NCBI RefSeq assembly: GCF_006149005.1
Contig: NZ_VBSL01000002.1
Coordinates: 310,001 to 374,000 of the forward strand
Reading direction: 5' to 3'
Length of the DNA: 64,000 nt
Origin: Larkinella sp. C7
Lineage (GTDB): Bacteria > Bacteroidota > Bacteroidia > Cytophagales > Spirosomataceae
Shown: in pieces, positions 24,894-32,664 of the stretch
Layout of the letters: each line of letters starts with the position of its first letter
Position numbering within the stretch: the stretch's first letter is position 1
Program-made: the position numbers and the translations under genes
The notes under the pieces: model-generated
What the model was told of the DNA's origin: nothing
Database searches by the model: none
What the model saw: only the letters and a program-made list of their open reading frames with translations

Positions 24894-25973
24894 CTAGTTT
24901 TTACCGGCATACGCCTTCCGCAAGGTCTCGGCTTCCGCGGCTGTTACGAGTGAAACACAGCCGTGCCGCGCTTCCGACGGAAAACTGACGTCTTCTTCCA
25001 CCGTCCAGTGAATCAAATCCGGCGAAGACGAAGCGCCAAAGCGGTTTGTCATGCAATAATCGTATAGCAATAACCAGCCGGGTTTACGGGGATCTTCCAT
25101 GACGGTGGGGCCTTCGGTGATGACCGGAACGATCTGCCCTTTGTTCATCGGGCCTTCCACCACGGTATAAGGCCCTTCCAGGTGCTTCGAGGTGGCCACC
25201 CGAATCGCCCTGCGCTCACCGGTTTTGGCCCCAAATTCTTCTTCTTTGTGGTAGAGGTAATAGGTGCCCTGGTGTTCCAGCAAGGTGCCGTCGATCACGG
25301 AATAGGGCGGTTCAAACAGGACTTTGGCCGGGGTGAAGGTCTTCCAGTCGCGCGTCCGGCAATACCAGAGCCGACTCTCCTTCCAGCCCGCATCCTGATA
25401 GGACGACGACCAGAACAGGACATATTCCCCGGTTTTGGTATCATAAAACCATTCGGGTGCCCAAATGTTGCGGGCCAGTGCGCCGGACGCATTCCGCACG
25501 TCCTTCATCAACGGCAACGGCCCTTCCACCTGCCAGTGAATCAGATCCTTTGACGTGGCATAGAGACAACTTGGCCCTAGTTTCTCCCGGTCTTTGCCAC
25601 CCCCGCCGGTGGTCAAAACGCGCCAAAGCCCGTCTGGCCCCCGCCGAACATACGGGTCGCGCATGGGTTGCTCCCAGACGGGATTGTTGTCGTTCAACGG
25701 CGTCCAGTGACGCCCATCCGTCGACAAAGCGATGTGCAGTTTGTTGATCAGCATCGGGTTTTCCAGCGGCACCTCCACGGTTTTTCCCTGCGCATCGATC
25801 TCAATCCGGGTCGGATACCGCTGCCGGAAGTAGGTTAGCATCCAGACCTTTTGATCTTTCCTGGTGTTGAGGGGTTGGTCGATTCCAAAACCGTCGGAGG
25901 TAGCTTTTTTTTCAGGTTGTGGCAACGCTCCCGACAGGGAGAGCAACAGGGTTAACCATCCGATAAATGTCAT
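24894..25973 (-). CDS. Secreted GH43-like glycoside hydrolase
   Basis: 359-aa five-bladed beta-propeller-type enzyme. The signal peptide begins at the ATG at 25973 (MTFIGWLTLLLSLSGALPQ); a TTG in frame 21 bp upstream is less likely. Family residues are the Asp in QPMRDPYVRR and the acidic residue in NIWAPEWFYD, and the blades repeat as WRVLTTGG, YVLFWSSSYQ and YYLYHKEEE. GH43 and related clans cleave arabinofuranosides, xylosides or galactosides. The specific sugar is unknown, and no SusCD pair is nearby. It ends in a clear terminator. Confidence 0.82.
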   Translation of the reverse strand: MTFIGWLTLLLSLSGALPQPEKKATSDGFGIDQPLNTRKDQKVWMLTYFRQRYPTRIEIDAQGKTVEVPLENPMLINKLHIALSTDGRHWTPLNDNNPVWEQPMRDPYVRRGPDGLWRVLTTGGGGKDREKLGPSCLYATSKDLIHWQVEGPLPLMKDVRNASGALARNIWAPEWFYDTKTGEYVLFWSSSYQDAGWKESRLWYCRTRDWKTFTPAKVLFEPPYSVIDGTLLEHQGTYYLYHKEEEFGAKTGERRAIRVATSKHLEGPYTVVEGPMNKGQIVPVITEGPTVMEDPRKPGWLLLYDYCMTNRFGASSSPDLIHWTVEEDVSFPSEARHGCVSLVTAAEAETLRKAYAGKN

Positions 25974-26037
25974 AACTGCGTTATTTTTGGCCAAAAATAA
26001 GGGATATTTCCGTCAAAGTAAGCCGGGCTTTTGTCAA

Positions 26038-26946
26038 TCAATTAAACGAAGCCCTGAATTCCAGGGGGCTTTGCTTTGTTTTTGTCTTGAATAATTTGCT
26101 GAACGACTGCGAATGTTCGAACCCCAATTCATAAGCGATTTCACTGACCGACAATTCGGTCGTGGAGAGTTTTTCTTTGGCTTTCCCGATCAGTTTTTCG
26201 TGGATATGCTGCTGGGTCGTCAGCCCGGTAAGTTGTTTCAGCAAACTGCCTAAATATTTGCTGGAAATGTTGAGACGATCCGCAACGTATTGCACGGTGG
26301 GCAACCCTTTCGAGAGCAATTCTTCCCGGTTAAAATAGTCGTCCAATGCGTCTTCCAATCGCGTTAAAATCCGGCTGTTGGTCACTTTACGGGTGATGAA
26401 CTGGCGTTCATAAAACCGCTCGGCATATGTAAACAGGAGTTCTAACTGGGCAATGATGACGTCCTGGCTAAATTTGTCGATCGGTGCGTTGTACTCCTGT
26501 TTAATGTTGTCGATGATTCCGTTCATCAACGTTTCCTCCCGATCGGAAAGAAACAACGCTTCGTTGGTGGCGTATCCAAAATAGTCGTACTTCTTTATTT
26601 TTTTAGCCAGGGACGTATTCCATAAAAAGTCGGGATGGATAAACAGCATCCAGCCCTGGAGGTTGGGCGGACGACCGTTTTCTTCACCCCGCAGAATCTG
26701 TCCGGGGGCCATAAACGCCATCAGGCCTTCGTCAAAATCGTATTTCTGCTGCCCGTACAACAGGTTGTCGCAGCCCCGTTTCAGCGATACGGCGTAGAAG
26801 TCAAAAATAACCGCCTGTATATCAGCATGATTTTTAAATTGAGACACATCCACCACACTGATCAGCGGATGATGCGGTTTTTCAAGTCCCGTTAAGCGAT
26901 GCCCTTCCGAGATGGTTTTTATTCGGCGTGGCGTTGTATTCGACAT
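26038..26946 (-). CDS. AraC family transcriptional regulator
   Basis: 302-aa regulator with an N-terminal ligand-binding domain (about 40-165: AVIFDFYAVSLKRGCDNLLYG, LMAFMAPGQILRGEE) and a C-terminal AraC domain (about 205-300: VQYVADRLNISSKYLGSLLKQ, then SVSEIAYELGFEHSQSFSKLFK). It starts 16 bp after the stop of a small membrane-protein gene and is likely cotranscribed with it. Nearby SDR genes are candidate targets. Confidence 0.92.
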   Translation of the reverse strand: MSNTTPRRIKTISEGHRLTGLEKPHHPLISVVDVSQFKNHADIQAVIFDFYAVSLKRGCDNLLYGQQKYDFDEGLMAFMAPGQILRGEENGRPPNLQGWMLFIHPDFLWNTSLAKKIKKYDYFGYATNEALFLSDREETLMNGIIDNIKQEYNAPIDKFSQDVIIAQLELLFTYAERFYERQFITRKVTNSRILTRLEDALDDYFNREELLSKGLPTVQYVADRLNISSKYLGSLLKQLTGLTTQQHIHEKLIGKAKEKLSTTELSVSEIAYELGFEHSQSFSKLFKTKTKQSPLEFRASFN

Positions 26947-26962
26947 CGTGCAAAAGTGGTTT

Positions 26963-27307
26963 TTAAAATTTTAACGGATACTTCAGCCAAATCAGCAACA
27001 AGGGGATGGCCAGAAACGGAATTTCCAGCAAGGCCATTTTATAATCCCCCGCCCGCAACGCCAATGCCATGATCAGAACAATGGAAAAGGCGTTGAGCAA
27101 ATTGGCCGCGAAAAAGGTCTGTGGGAACAGCAATAACAAACCCGCTGCGATGGAAGCCACCCCAAAATAAGGTAAAACGGCTTGGGAAATACCCAGGGTT
27201 GCCATCATTTTTGCCTGTTCGGCATTACCGGGTTGGAAGGCGTCCCACCCGTGTTTGATACCCAAAAAAGCAGAAACCAGAAGAAGAATTAGGCTGATGA
27301 TTTTCAT
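26963..27307 (-). CDS. Small four-helix membrane protein, DoxX-like
   Basis: 114-aa integral membrane protein with four hydrophobic segments (about 4-22, 45-64, 68-86 and 92-110) and little else. The arrangement resembles the DoxX/DoxD-like superfamily (GVASIAAGLLLLFP and the final LEIPFLAIPLLLIWLKYP), but the match is only by eye. Function unknown. It sits directly before an AraC gene in the same transcript. Confidence 0.6.
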   Translation of the reverse strand: MKIISLILLLVSAFLGIKHGWDAFQPGNAEQAKMMATLGISQAVLPYFGVASIAAGLLLLFPQTFFAANLLNAFSIVLIMALALRAGDYKMALLEIPFLAIPLLLIWLKYPLKF

Positions 27308-27339
27308 TTTTTTTAAGCTGTTTAAGTCTATGTTTTATT

Positions 27340-27411
27340 GACAGGAACACGAATTGGCGCAGATTAAAATCCGTTTAAATCGGTTCAATCCGTCGAATCC
27401 GCGTTCCTGTC
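27340..27411. repeat. GGAACGCGGATT-type inverted repeat, copy 1
   Basis: Arms at 27340-27355 and 27396-27411 pair 14 of 16 (GACAGGAACACGAATT against GACAGGAACGCGGATT). Between them are further ATCCGTTTAAATCGG-like words. A related element is at 51969-52052. It lies between the SDR stop and the small membrane-protein start, both on the minus strand. Confidence 0.75.
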
Positions 27412-27423
27412 CGAAGCAAAAAA

Positions 27424-28200
27424 TCATTTTCCGTACATCGTCGAAGCGCCCATTTTGCCAGCTTGTGCGATTAAAAACCGGGGCGCAATGCGGCTCATCA
27501 CCCGCATGACTTTCGCCAGTCCCGGATAGATTTCGTCCTTATCATTTTCCATGCCTTTGAGGGCGGCATCCACAATTTTTTCGGGGGCCATCAGGGCGCT
27601 GGCACTAAATCCGTCTTCGTTCCTGAATTTATCATTCAAGGGTGTGGAACTTCCCGGCGCCACCAATTCGATCACCTGAATGTCCGTGTTTTTGAGTTGT
27701 ACCCGTAAAGCCTGTGTATACGCCCGCAGCCCCGACTTACTGCCACTGTAAATGGGTGAAATCGGAAAAGGCGACAGCGCAATGCCCGAGGTGACATTCA
27801 CGATGGCCGCATTTTTCTGTTTTTTCAGGTGGGGCAGAAATTGTTGTACCATGCGGATGGGTCCCATCAGGTTGATTTCAATTTCGCGGGTGATATCGGT
27901 CAGTTCGTGTGGCTGGTGCAGACTGATTTTCCGCATTTCACCGGCATTGTTGATGATGATATTCAGGGCGGGAAATTGCTGGGTTACCTGCTTATACAAC
28001 CTGATGATGTCGTCGGCATTGCTCACATCGCTCTGCATGGTGTGGACGGCTGGCAGTTGGCGTTTCGTTTCCTGCAATTTTTCCGCGTTCCGGCCGGTGA
28101 TGATGACGGTGTTGCCCAGCGCAAGCAATCTGGCGGCAAATTCGATGCCGAAACCGCTGGTTCCGCCGGTCACTAAAATGGTGTTGTTCTGTAAGTTCAT
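27424..28200 (-). CDS. Short-chain dehydrogenase, DltE-like
   Basis: 258-aa SDR from the ATG at 28200 (MNLQNNTILVTGG). Motifs: ILVTGGTSGFGIEFA, IIINNAGEMRKISL, IVNVTSGIALSP and the catalytic YSGSKSGLRAY. The C-terminal region lacks the usual GG-substrate loop and has VMRVMSRIAPRFLIAQ, typical of the DltE branch. DltE itself is named from the D-alanylation cluster, but its reaction is not settled. It stands alone, with an AraC gene two genes downstream. Confidence 0.9.
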   Translation of the reverse strand: MNLQNNTILVTGGTSGFGIEFAARLLALGNTVIITGRNAEKLQETKRQLPAVHTMQSDVSNADDIIRLYKQVTQQFPALNIIINNAGEMRKISLHQPHELTDITREIEINLMGPIRMVQQFLPHLKKQKNAAIVNVTSGIALSPFPISPIYSGSKSGLRAYTQALRVQLKNTDIQVIELVAPGSSTPLNDKFRNEDGFSASALMAPEKIVDAALKGMENDKDEIYPGLAKVMRVMSRIAPRFLIAQAGKMGASTMYGK

Positions 28201-28286
28201 TGTTCTGATCGTTTGTTGCTGCAAAGTTCAGCAGGGATCAGAAAACCGCTGTAGCCAAAAGTCGCAATGTTGTAGCTGAAAGGGCG

Positions 28287-28928
28287 TTACCGGTTTGTCG
28301 TCGGCATGGTTTGCCCATCCGGTTTACGTTGCATGAAGTCTTCCTTTTGGGTAAAATACTCCATTCCTAAAACCAGCAGCGTTGAACCGATGAACGATAC
28401 CTTCTGCATGATGGCCAACAATCCCCAATCACCGGAACCGTATAAGTAGAGGGTATAGTAAAAAATCAACAGGCAGATGACACAGGCGAATTTTAAGACG
28501 TGACGTTTTGACTTTAGAATAAACACCGTGCAATAAAAAAGACCCAGTAACGACAACGTACTCGATACCATAACCATCACGTCGTGCAAGGAAGTGACGA
28601 TCAAGACATCCAACGCGATGGTGGCAATCCCTACGGATTTTAAAACCGTAGCCGCATGGCGATCCGTCATCTTTTTTGACATATTGATAAAGAAAATCCC
28701 AGACCCAACCGAGTGGAATGCCACACCAAGAATGGCCCAAATTCGGGACGGATTCTCGGAACCGTTGATTGCTTTTTCCCCAAACAGATTGCTGATGAAG
28801 TTTTTAGTCCAGTCAAATCCGACCGAATTTTTATCAAACAAGGAACCTCCGGGATAAAGCAAGGTTGCTGTGATAATTAAGATCACCGAAATGACGATGC
28901 AGAGTAAGACGGCATGTTTCTTAATCAT
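28287..28928 (-). CDS. DUF998-like membrane protein
   Basis: 213-aa integral membrane protein with about six hydrophobic segments. The first (HAVLLCIVISVILIITATLLYPGG) and the luminal FDWTKNFISNLF resemble DUF998-type proteins, but the assignment is tentative. ATG at 28928 is used; an in-frame start 27 bp upstream is possible. Base composition is lower in GC than the genes to its left, marking the edge of the accessory island. Function unknown. Confidence 0.6.
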   Translation of the reverse strand: MIKKHAVLLCIVISVILIITATLLYPGGSLFDKNSVGFDWTKNFISNLFGEKAINGSENPSRIWAILGVAFHSVGSGIFFINMSKKMTDRHAATVLKSVGIATIALDVLIVTSLHDVMVMVSSTLSLLGLFYCTVFILKSKRHVLKFACVICLLIFYYTLYLYGSGDWGLLAIMQKVSFIGSTLLVLGMEYFTQKEDFMQRKPDGQTMPTTNR

Positions 28929-28970
28929 TTTCGTTTTAAGTTTGTAGCGGTGCACCGTATCTATAGTTTT

Positions 28971-29318
28971 CTATCCTTTAAAGCACTGATAATCGTCTTT
29001 GTCAACAATTTCCAAAAATTCTTTTAATGTTGAAACTTCTGGCATTGGTTCGTATGCATACCAGTTGAGATTTGCTCGCAGCCAAAATATTTTCCAAACA
29101 TTTTTACTTTTAATAAAAGTCGCCTTTGCATAACCGTGTTCAGCAGACTCAACGGGATTATTCCAAATGGAGCGAATCTCAGTAAGTATCACACTTTGGC
29201 CTTCTATTCGGTAACTCAAGTCCAACTGCTTCCTGATGTTTTCCGGAGGACGAACTTTTTCTATGTAGTTCTCCATAATTTCAATGATGTCAACAGTTTT
29301 TAAGATGTCAATTGCCAT
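28971..29318 (-). CDS. DUF3024 family protein
   Basis: 115-aa soluble protein. The DUF3024 pattern is clear: VRPPENIRKQLDLSYRIEGQ, SVILTEIRSIW, AKATFIKSKNVWKIFWLRANL and the acidic end FLEIVDKDDYQCFKG. Function unknown. The gene is AT-rich compared with neighbours and lies next to an attC-like palindrome at 29358-29543, so it could be a mobile cassette (inference). No cassette-type site was recognised at its 3' end. Confidence 0.82.
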   Translation of the reverse strand: MAIDILKTVDIIEIMENYIEKVRPPENIRKQLDLSYRIEGQSVILTEIRSIWNNPVESAEHGYAKATFIKSKNVWKIFWLRANLNWYAYEPMPEVSTLKEFLEIVDKDDYQCFKG

Positions 29319-29357
29319 TACGAATTCATTTACTAAGGAGACTACCTACGATTTCAG

Positions 29358-29543
29358 CTAACGTCCAGGGCTAGCTGCTGTGCTGGTATTTTATAACTGT
29401 CAGCCCGGAACTGAAGCCCGATAAAATTACTGATGTTCAAGATAAGAACTGAAGCAGAATTACGTCTGCCCGAACTGCTGCCGATAGCGAACAAAAGATG
29501 AGGATTTATTCGTCAGCCAGCATAGCAGCATACCCCATGTTAG
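29358..29543 (-). other. attC-like imperfect inverted repeat downstream of the acyltransferase
   Basis: Arms at 29358-29386 (CTAAC, then GTCCAGGG, GCTGCTGTGCTGG) and 29517-29543 (CCAGCATAGCAGC, then CCCCATGTTAG) pair imperfectly around about 130 nt, with CTAAC and GTTAG as the outer ends. This resembles the R''/R' arrangement of integron attC sites and lies at the 3' end of the acyltransferase, where a cassette attC should be. The core only approximates the attC consensus GTTRRRY/RYYYAAC, and no integrase is present. Confidence 0.45.
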
Positions 29544-30752
29544 TGGCAGGGCTTCGTCGAGCTTTGCTTTACTTATTCAAATTACCCGCTTCACTAAGGG
29601 TATTTTACGAATTAGGCCCACTAGTATGTAGGAAAATACAATACTTAAAAAGCAGGCTAAAATATATTTAACAGGTGTGTTCAGTGTTAAAAATTCCAGC
29701 ATAATAGTAACACCAACTACAACTGCAGAATGAAAAATATAAACGCCGTATCTGTTGTCTCTCATTAGTGATGATACAAAATTTGTGAAGTTGAATTTTT
29801 TCTTGAAAAGATGAAGAAAAAAACCAGAGAAGCCAAAGCACAAAAAAACCTGGGCTAATGAAAGAGATACAGATTCCCAAGTAATGCCCAATACAAATTT
29901 ATTAACTATAGATGGGTACTTTGAAAGCAGGTAAATAATTAAACTAAAGTAAGTGGCTGCAATAATTGAAATAGGAAACCACGTTATTGACAATTTTCTG
30001 GAAAGATCATCAAGCCACCCTTTTCGATAAACCAATAGTCCGATTACATACATGAAAATATAAGGAGTAATATTGGAAATCTCTATGCCGATAAAATTTT
30101 CTCCCAGTGGAAAAAATTGCCGCACTAATAATGTAAGACCGCTGCACAGAACAATAACAGTCAATATATTTACATGTGTGGGAATTTTATCTGACAGAGA
30201 TTTTGAAATGGAAAAACGCGGTTTTATAAATTTCCAATAACCAATATATACCAACTCAAAAATTATCAACACAAGGATAAACCACACATGAGAAGTATAT
30301 GGTTTAGCATTTTGTTGTAACAAATAACTAAACCATGATAACTGAGTTGTGCCGTTATAAATTTCAATAAAATATAAAACACTTGGTGCAAAAATAATCA
30401 TGACAAATAACAGAGGTATCGCCAATCGTATTAATCTTGTTTGTATAAATTTTGATACTCCTTTTTTCTCCAATGATGGAATAGTTAAGAAAGCGGAAAT
30501 GAAAAAGAAAAGGCCCATTGAAAAGGATGCCTCTACTCCGGTTAATGCCGAAATGAAAATTTGAGTTGTACCAGTAAGTTTTTGTGATGTAACATAGCAC
30601 CAGCCACCCATTGTCCCATAACCAATGCTAACATGATGGAGTACAACAAGGGCAGATAAGAATATCATAAGATTATCTAAATAATAAAGTCGCTTCACTT
30701 GCTACATCTAATTTTGATAATGAGTTGGGTGTTTCATAGCCTTGCCACTAAC
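29539..30752 (-). mobile_element. Candidate cassette: acyltransferase bounded by inverted GTTAGTGGC
   Basis: GTTAGTGGCAGGGC at 29539-29552 and GCCTTGCCACTAAC at 30739-30752 are inverted copies with 13 of 14 identical positions, one on each side of the acyltransferase gene. The gene is AT-rich, its 3' end abuts the attC-like hairpin, and its 5' side is short (41 bp from start codon to boundary). This fits a gene cassette of integron type or a small transposable unit. Both are inferences; direct repeats or an integrase were not found. Confidence 0.4.
29577..30698 (-). CDS. Acyltransferase family 3 membrane protein
   Basis: 373-aa integral membrane acyltransferase of the OafA/NodX type, which transfers acyl groups (often acetyl) to cell-surface sugars. 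About ten hydrophobic segments; the N-terminal LYYLDNLMIFLSALVVLHH carries the conserved histidine, and a GLFFFISAFL stretch follows. The start codon is GTG at 30698. The gene is clearly AT-rich relative to the rest of the window, is flanked by inverted GTTAGTGGC motifs and lies by a pseudogene, so recent transfer is likely. Its acceptor is unknown. Confidence 0.85.
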   Translation of the reverse strand: MKRLYYLDNLMIFLSALVVLHHVSIGYGTMGGWCYVTSQKLTGTTQIFISALTGVEASFSMGLFFFISAFLTIPSLEKKGVSKFIQTRLIRLAIPLLFVMIIFAPSVLYFIEIYNGTTQLSWFSYLLQQNAKPYTSHVWFILVLIIFELVYIGYWKFIKPRFSISKSLSDKIPTHVNILTVIVLCSGLTLLVRQFFPLGENFIGIEISNITPYIFMYVIGLLVYRKGWLDDLSRKLSITWFPISIIAATYFSLIIYLLSKYPSIVNKFVLGITWESVSLSLAQVFLCFGFSGFFLHLFKKKFNFTNFVSSLMRDNRYGVYIFHSAVVVGVTIMLEFLTLNTPVKYILACFLSIVFSYILVGLIRKIPLVKRVI

Positions 30753-30945
30753 TTATAGATAGACGAAGGTTTTGTGTAACAATATGAATTTACACCATTT
30801 TCATTTTAGACGTACATAAAACCAATAAATAACTTATTATCAAATACTTACATAAAATATTCTTAACGTTTAAGTGCGAAAAAATACAAAATGCGAAATC
30901 TACAAAAATCCCTAACGTCACTAATACTACAAAAAATTCTCCTAA

Positions 30946-31175
30946 CTTTCCAATATCCGACTCTCTATACATCTCACAATTTACGTGGTACAACCGCTTG
31001 TGTTTGTCATTCAGATTGAGGTGACGGCCTTAAACATACGTTTTTGGTTCGTATTTACCGCAAATCGTCTTTCGAAACCACCAACGTCACGCATTTACCT
31101 TTTTCGATTGCGCCCACCACCTTGTTTATGCCACAAACCATTCCCAACTATTTCGTCAGCCTTAATTTTAACGCG
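30946..31175 (-). pseudogene. Decayed 3' fragment of an imidazolonepropionase-like amidohydrolase
   Basis: The bases at 30985-31029 match 32708-32752 (end of the intact amidohydrolase) at 42 of 45 positions. On the minus strand the fragment reads ALKL, GINKVVGAIEKGK, TLVVSKDDL then a stop, followed after a short deletion by GRHLNLNDKHKRLYH and MYRESDIGK. These correspond to ALKM, GIDNVVGTLEKGK, TLVVSKGDL, GRHINLDDKHKRLYH and the C-terminus of the intact gene. Internal stops and a deletion make it non-functional. It lies about 1.5 kb from the intact copy in the same orientation. Confidence 0.88.
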
Positions 31176-31204
31176 AAAAACGGGATTATTCCTTTGCCTA
31201 CCAG

Positions 31205-31367
31205 CTGTTTAAGTGCCAGCGGCACGAAATGTTACTAGCAAATGGGTATTCATGAGCACTCCTTGCGTGCCGGAGGTACGCGACCACGCTGCCAATGGTT
31301 GCGTTCCTCCGGCACGCCGGGAGGGCTCAACGCACCGGTTTGCTACAAACATTCGACCCCTCTGGGG
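31205..31367. repeat. REP-like palindromic cluster, copy 2
   Basis: The region holds GTGCCAGCGGCAC, the inverted pair GCGTGCCGGAGGTACGC (31265-31281) and GCGTTCCTCCGGCACGC (31301-31317), and CCCCTCTGGGG (31357-31367). The reverse complement of 31265-31317 aligns with 21491-21545, including the loop words ACGCAAC, ATTG and GGTCGCGTACCT. The bases 31368-31507 show no recognisable gene. Confidence 0.8.
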
Positions 31368-31507
31368 CCTATGATCTCGCATGGTTCGTGTTCATTTAGG
31401 TTTTTCTCGGCCCTTAAGAATCGATATGCCGTTTGGAAAACTGGTAGGCTAACACGCCTTACTCTTACGTTTCACAACTTTCACAAAACCGTTTGCTGGT
31501 AGCCGCG

Positions 31508-32572
31508 CTATTTCTTGGTAAAATGGGGTAAAATGTATTTGACCAGGATATCAAAAGGTAGTTTTGATTTGGCAGAATTGTAACTATTGCCCGTGAAGGT
31601 TACCACCAAATCCAGATCTCTGATCACCATAATGTACTGCCCGCCATTCCCGGAAGCAAAAACAACCGTGTACTTCCATTGATCCGTTTTTATTGCTTCC
31701 GTATACCAGGCATACCCATAATAAGTAGGTTGCGGAATAGCGGTTTTATTTCTGGAAAACCGCACGTTTGAAAAGTCTTCAATTTTTATACAACTTTCTG
31801 TCATTTTTTTAACCCATTGCCCGGAAACAATTCGTTTACCATTATAAACGCCGTCATTTAAAACCACCTGCCCAATTTTGTTCATATCGCCCGGAGAAAT
31901 GTAAAAAGAACCCGCCGTCGTTTCGTGACCAAGCGGATCTTTTGTCCACCTGTACTGGGTAATTCCCAACGGTTTGAACAGATACTGATCGGCAAACTCC
32001 GAAACCGACCTATGGGAAGCATGCGCAAGGATGCCGCCCAATAGCATGGCATTGATCGACGTATAATCCCACTTCGTCCCCGGTTTGTTTTTTAAGGGCA
32101 GATCCAGGCAAAATTTTATCCAGTCCTGCGTATTCTCCATGTCGTCTTCACAATCTTTGCTTCCATCCCATTCTTCGCAGTCAAAACCGGATTTCATTTC
32201 CAGCAAATGCTCAATGGTCATGCTGTCTTTTAAACTAGTCCAGTTTCCGTAGGGCTTATACTCCGGGAAAAAAGGATATACTTTTTGATGGACATTTTTA
32301 ATAAATCCTTTGTCGATCGCAATGCCAATCAAGAGTGCTGTCACGGACTTCAAAGCAGAACGCGTATCGTGCAGACCGCCCTTCCGTAACCCATGCAGAT
32401 AGGTTTCAAAAACAAGTTTGCCACCTTGGGTTATGGTAACGCCTTCCAGGTTGGGATAGGTGCCATTGTTCGCTGCAATCGTCATGCTATCCAGGAGGCT
32501 GGCAGCCCTTCGTTGCGCAGTTCCGGGACCGCATAAGAATAGGAGTACAACCAGCGTTGCGAATTGTTTCAT
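31508..32572 (-). CDS. Secreted serine hydrolase, class C beta-lactamase-like
   Basis: 354-aa exported hydrolase with a signal peptide (MKQFATLVVLLFLCGPGTAQ). The catalytic SxxK is SALK (TRSALKSVTALL), then YTS (WDYTSINAMLLGG) in place of YxN, and GNGG near the C-terminus (FASGNGGQYIMV). Related to 6-aminohexanoate-dimer hydrolase/EstB-type enzymes and not expected to confer resistance. Promoter not identified. It lies between the pseudogene and the amidohydrolase pair, and a strong terminator precedes it, so it is transcribed separately. Confidence 0.88.
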   Translation of the reverse strand: MKQFATLVVLLFLCGPGTAQRRAASLLDSMTIAANNGTYPNLEGVTITQGGKLVFETYLHGLRKGGLHDTRSALKSVTALLIGIAIDKGFIKNVHQKVYPFFPEYKPYGNWTSLKDSMTIEHLLEMKSGFDCEEWDGSKDCEDDMENTQDWIKFCLDLPLKNKPGTKWDYTSINAMLLGGILAHASHRSVSEFADQYLFKPLGITQYRWTKDPLGHETTAGSFYISPGDMNKIGQVVLNDGVYNGKRIVSGQWVKKMTESCIKIEDFSNVRFSRNKTAIPQPTYYGYAWYTEAIKTDQWKYTVVFASGNGGQYIMVIRDLDLVVTFTGNSYNSAKSKLPFDILVKYILPHFTKK

Positions 32573-32614
32573 GAAGTATCAGTTAGGTGAGTTTCACTTG
32601 GCGAACTTTGCAAT

Positions 32615-32643
32615 AAAAAAAGGAGCCCAATCCCTCGGGCTCC
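32615..32643 (-). terminator. Rho-independent terminator of the amidohydrolase pair
   Basis: On the minus strand GGAGCCC (32643-32637), an 8-nt loop, GGGCTCC (32628-32622) and seven T (32621-32615), 22 bp after the amidohydrolase stop. Confidence 0.88.
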
Positions 32644-32664
32644 CAATTATAAGCAAAAGCAAGG

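Noticed and set aside
30790-30993. 67-aa frame on the minus strand
   Set aside because: Its first 16 residues are the end of the amidohydrolase pseudogene, and the rest is translated AT-rich spacer.
31242-31502. 86-aa frame on the plus strand
   Set aside because: It runs through the REP-like palindromes; the protein has no family pattern.
28971-31508. Genomic island with integrase or prophage
   Set aside because: The region is AT-rich, but no integrase, transposase, phage or tRNA gene is present; only a cassette-like structure is claimed.
14376-32572. Beta-lactam resistance genes
   Set aside because: The two class C-like serine hydrolases (14376 and 31508) have motif variations, TPR/DUF3471 parts or EstB-like patterns that point to esterase or peptidase activity, so no resistance claim is made.
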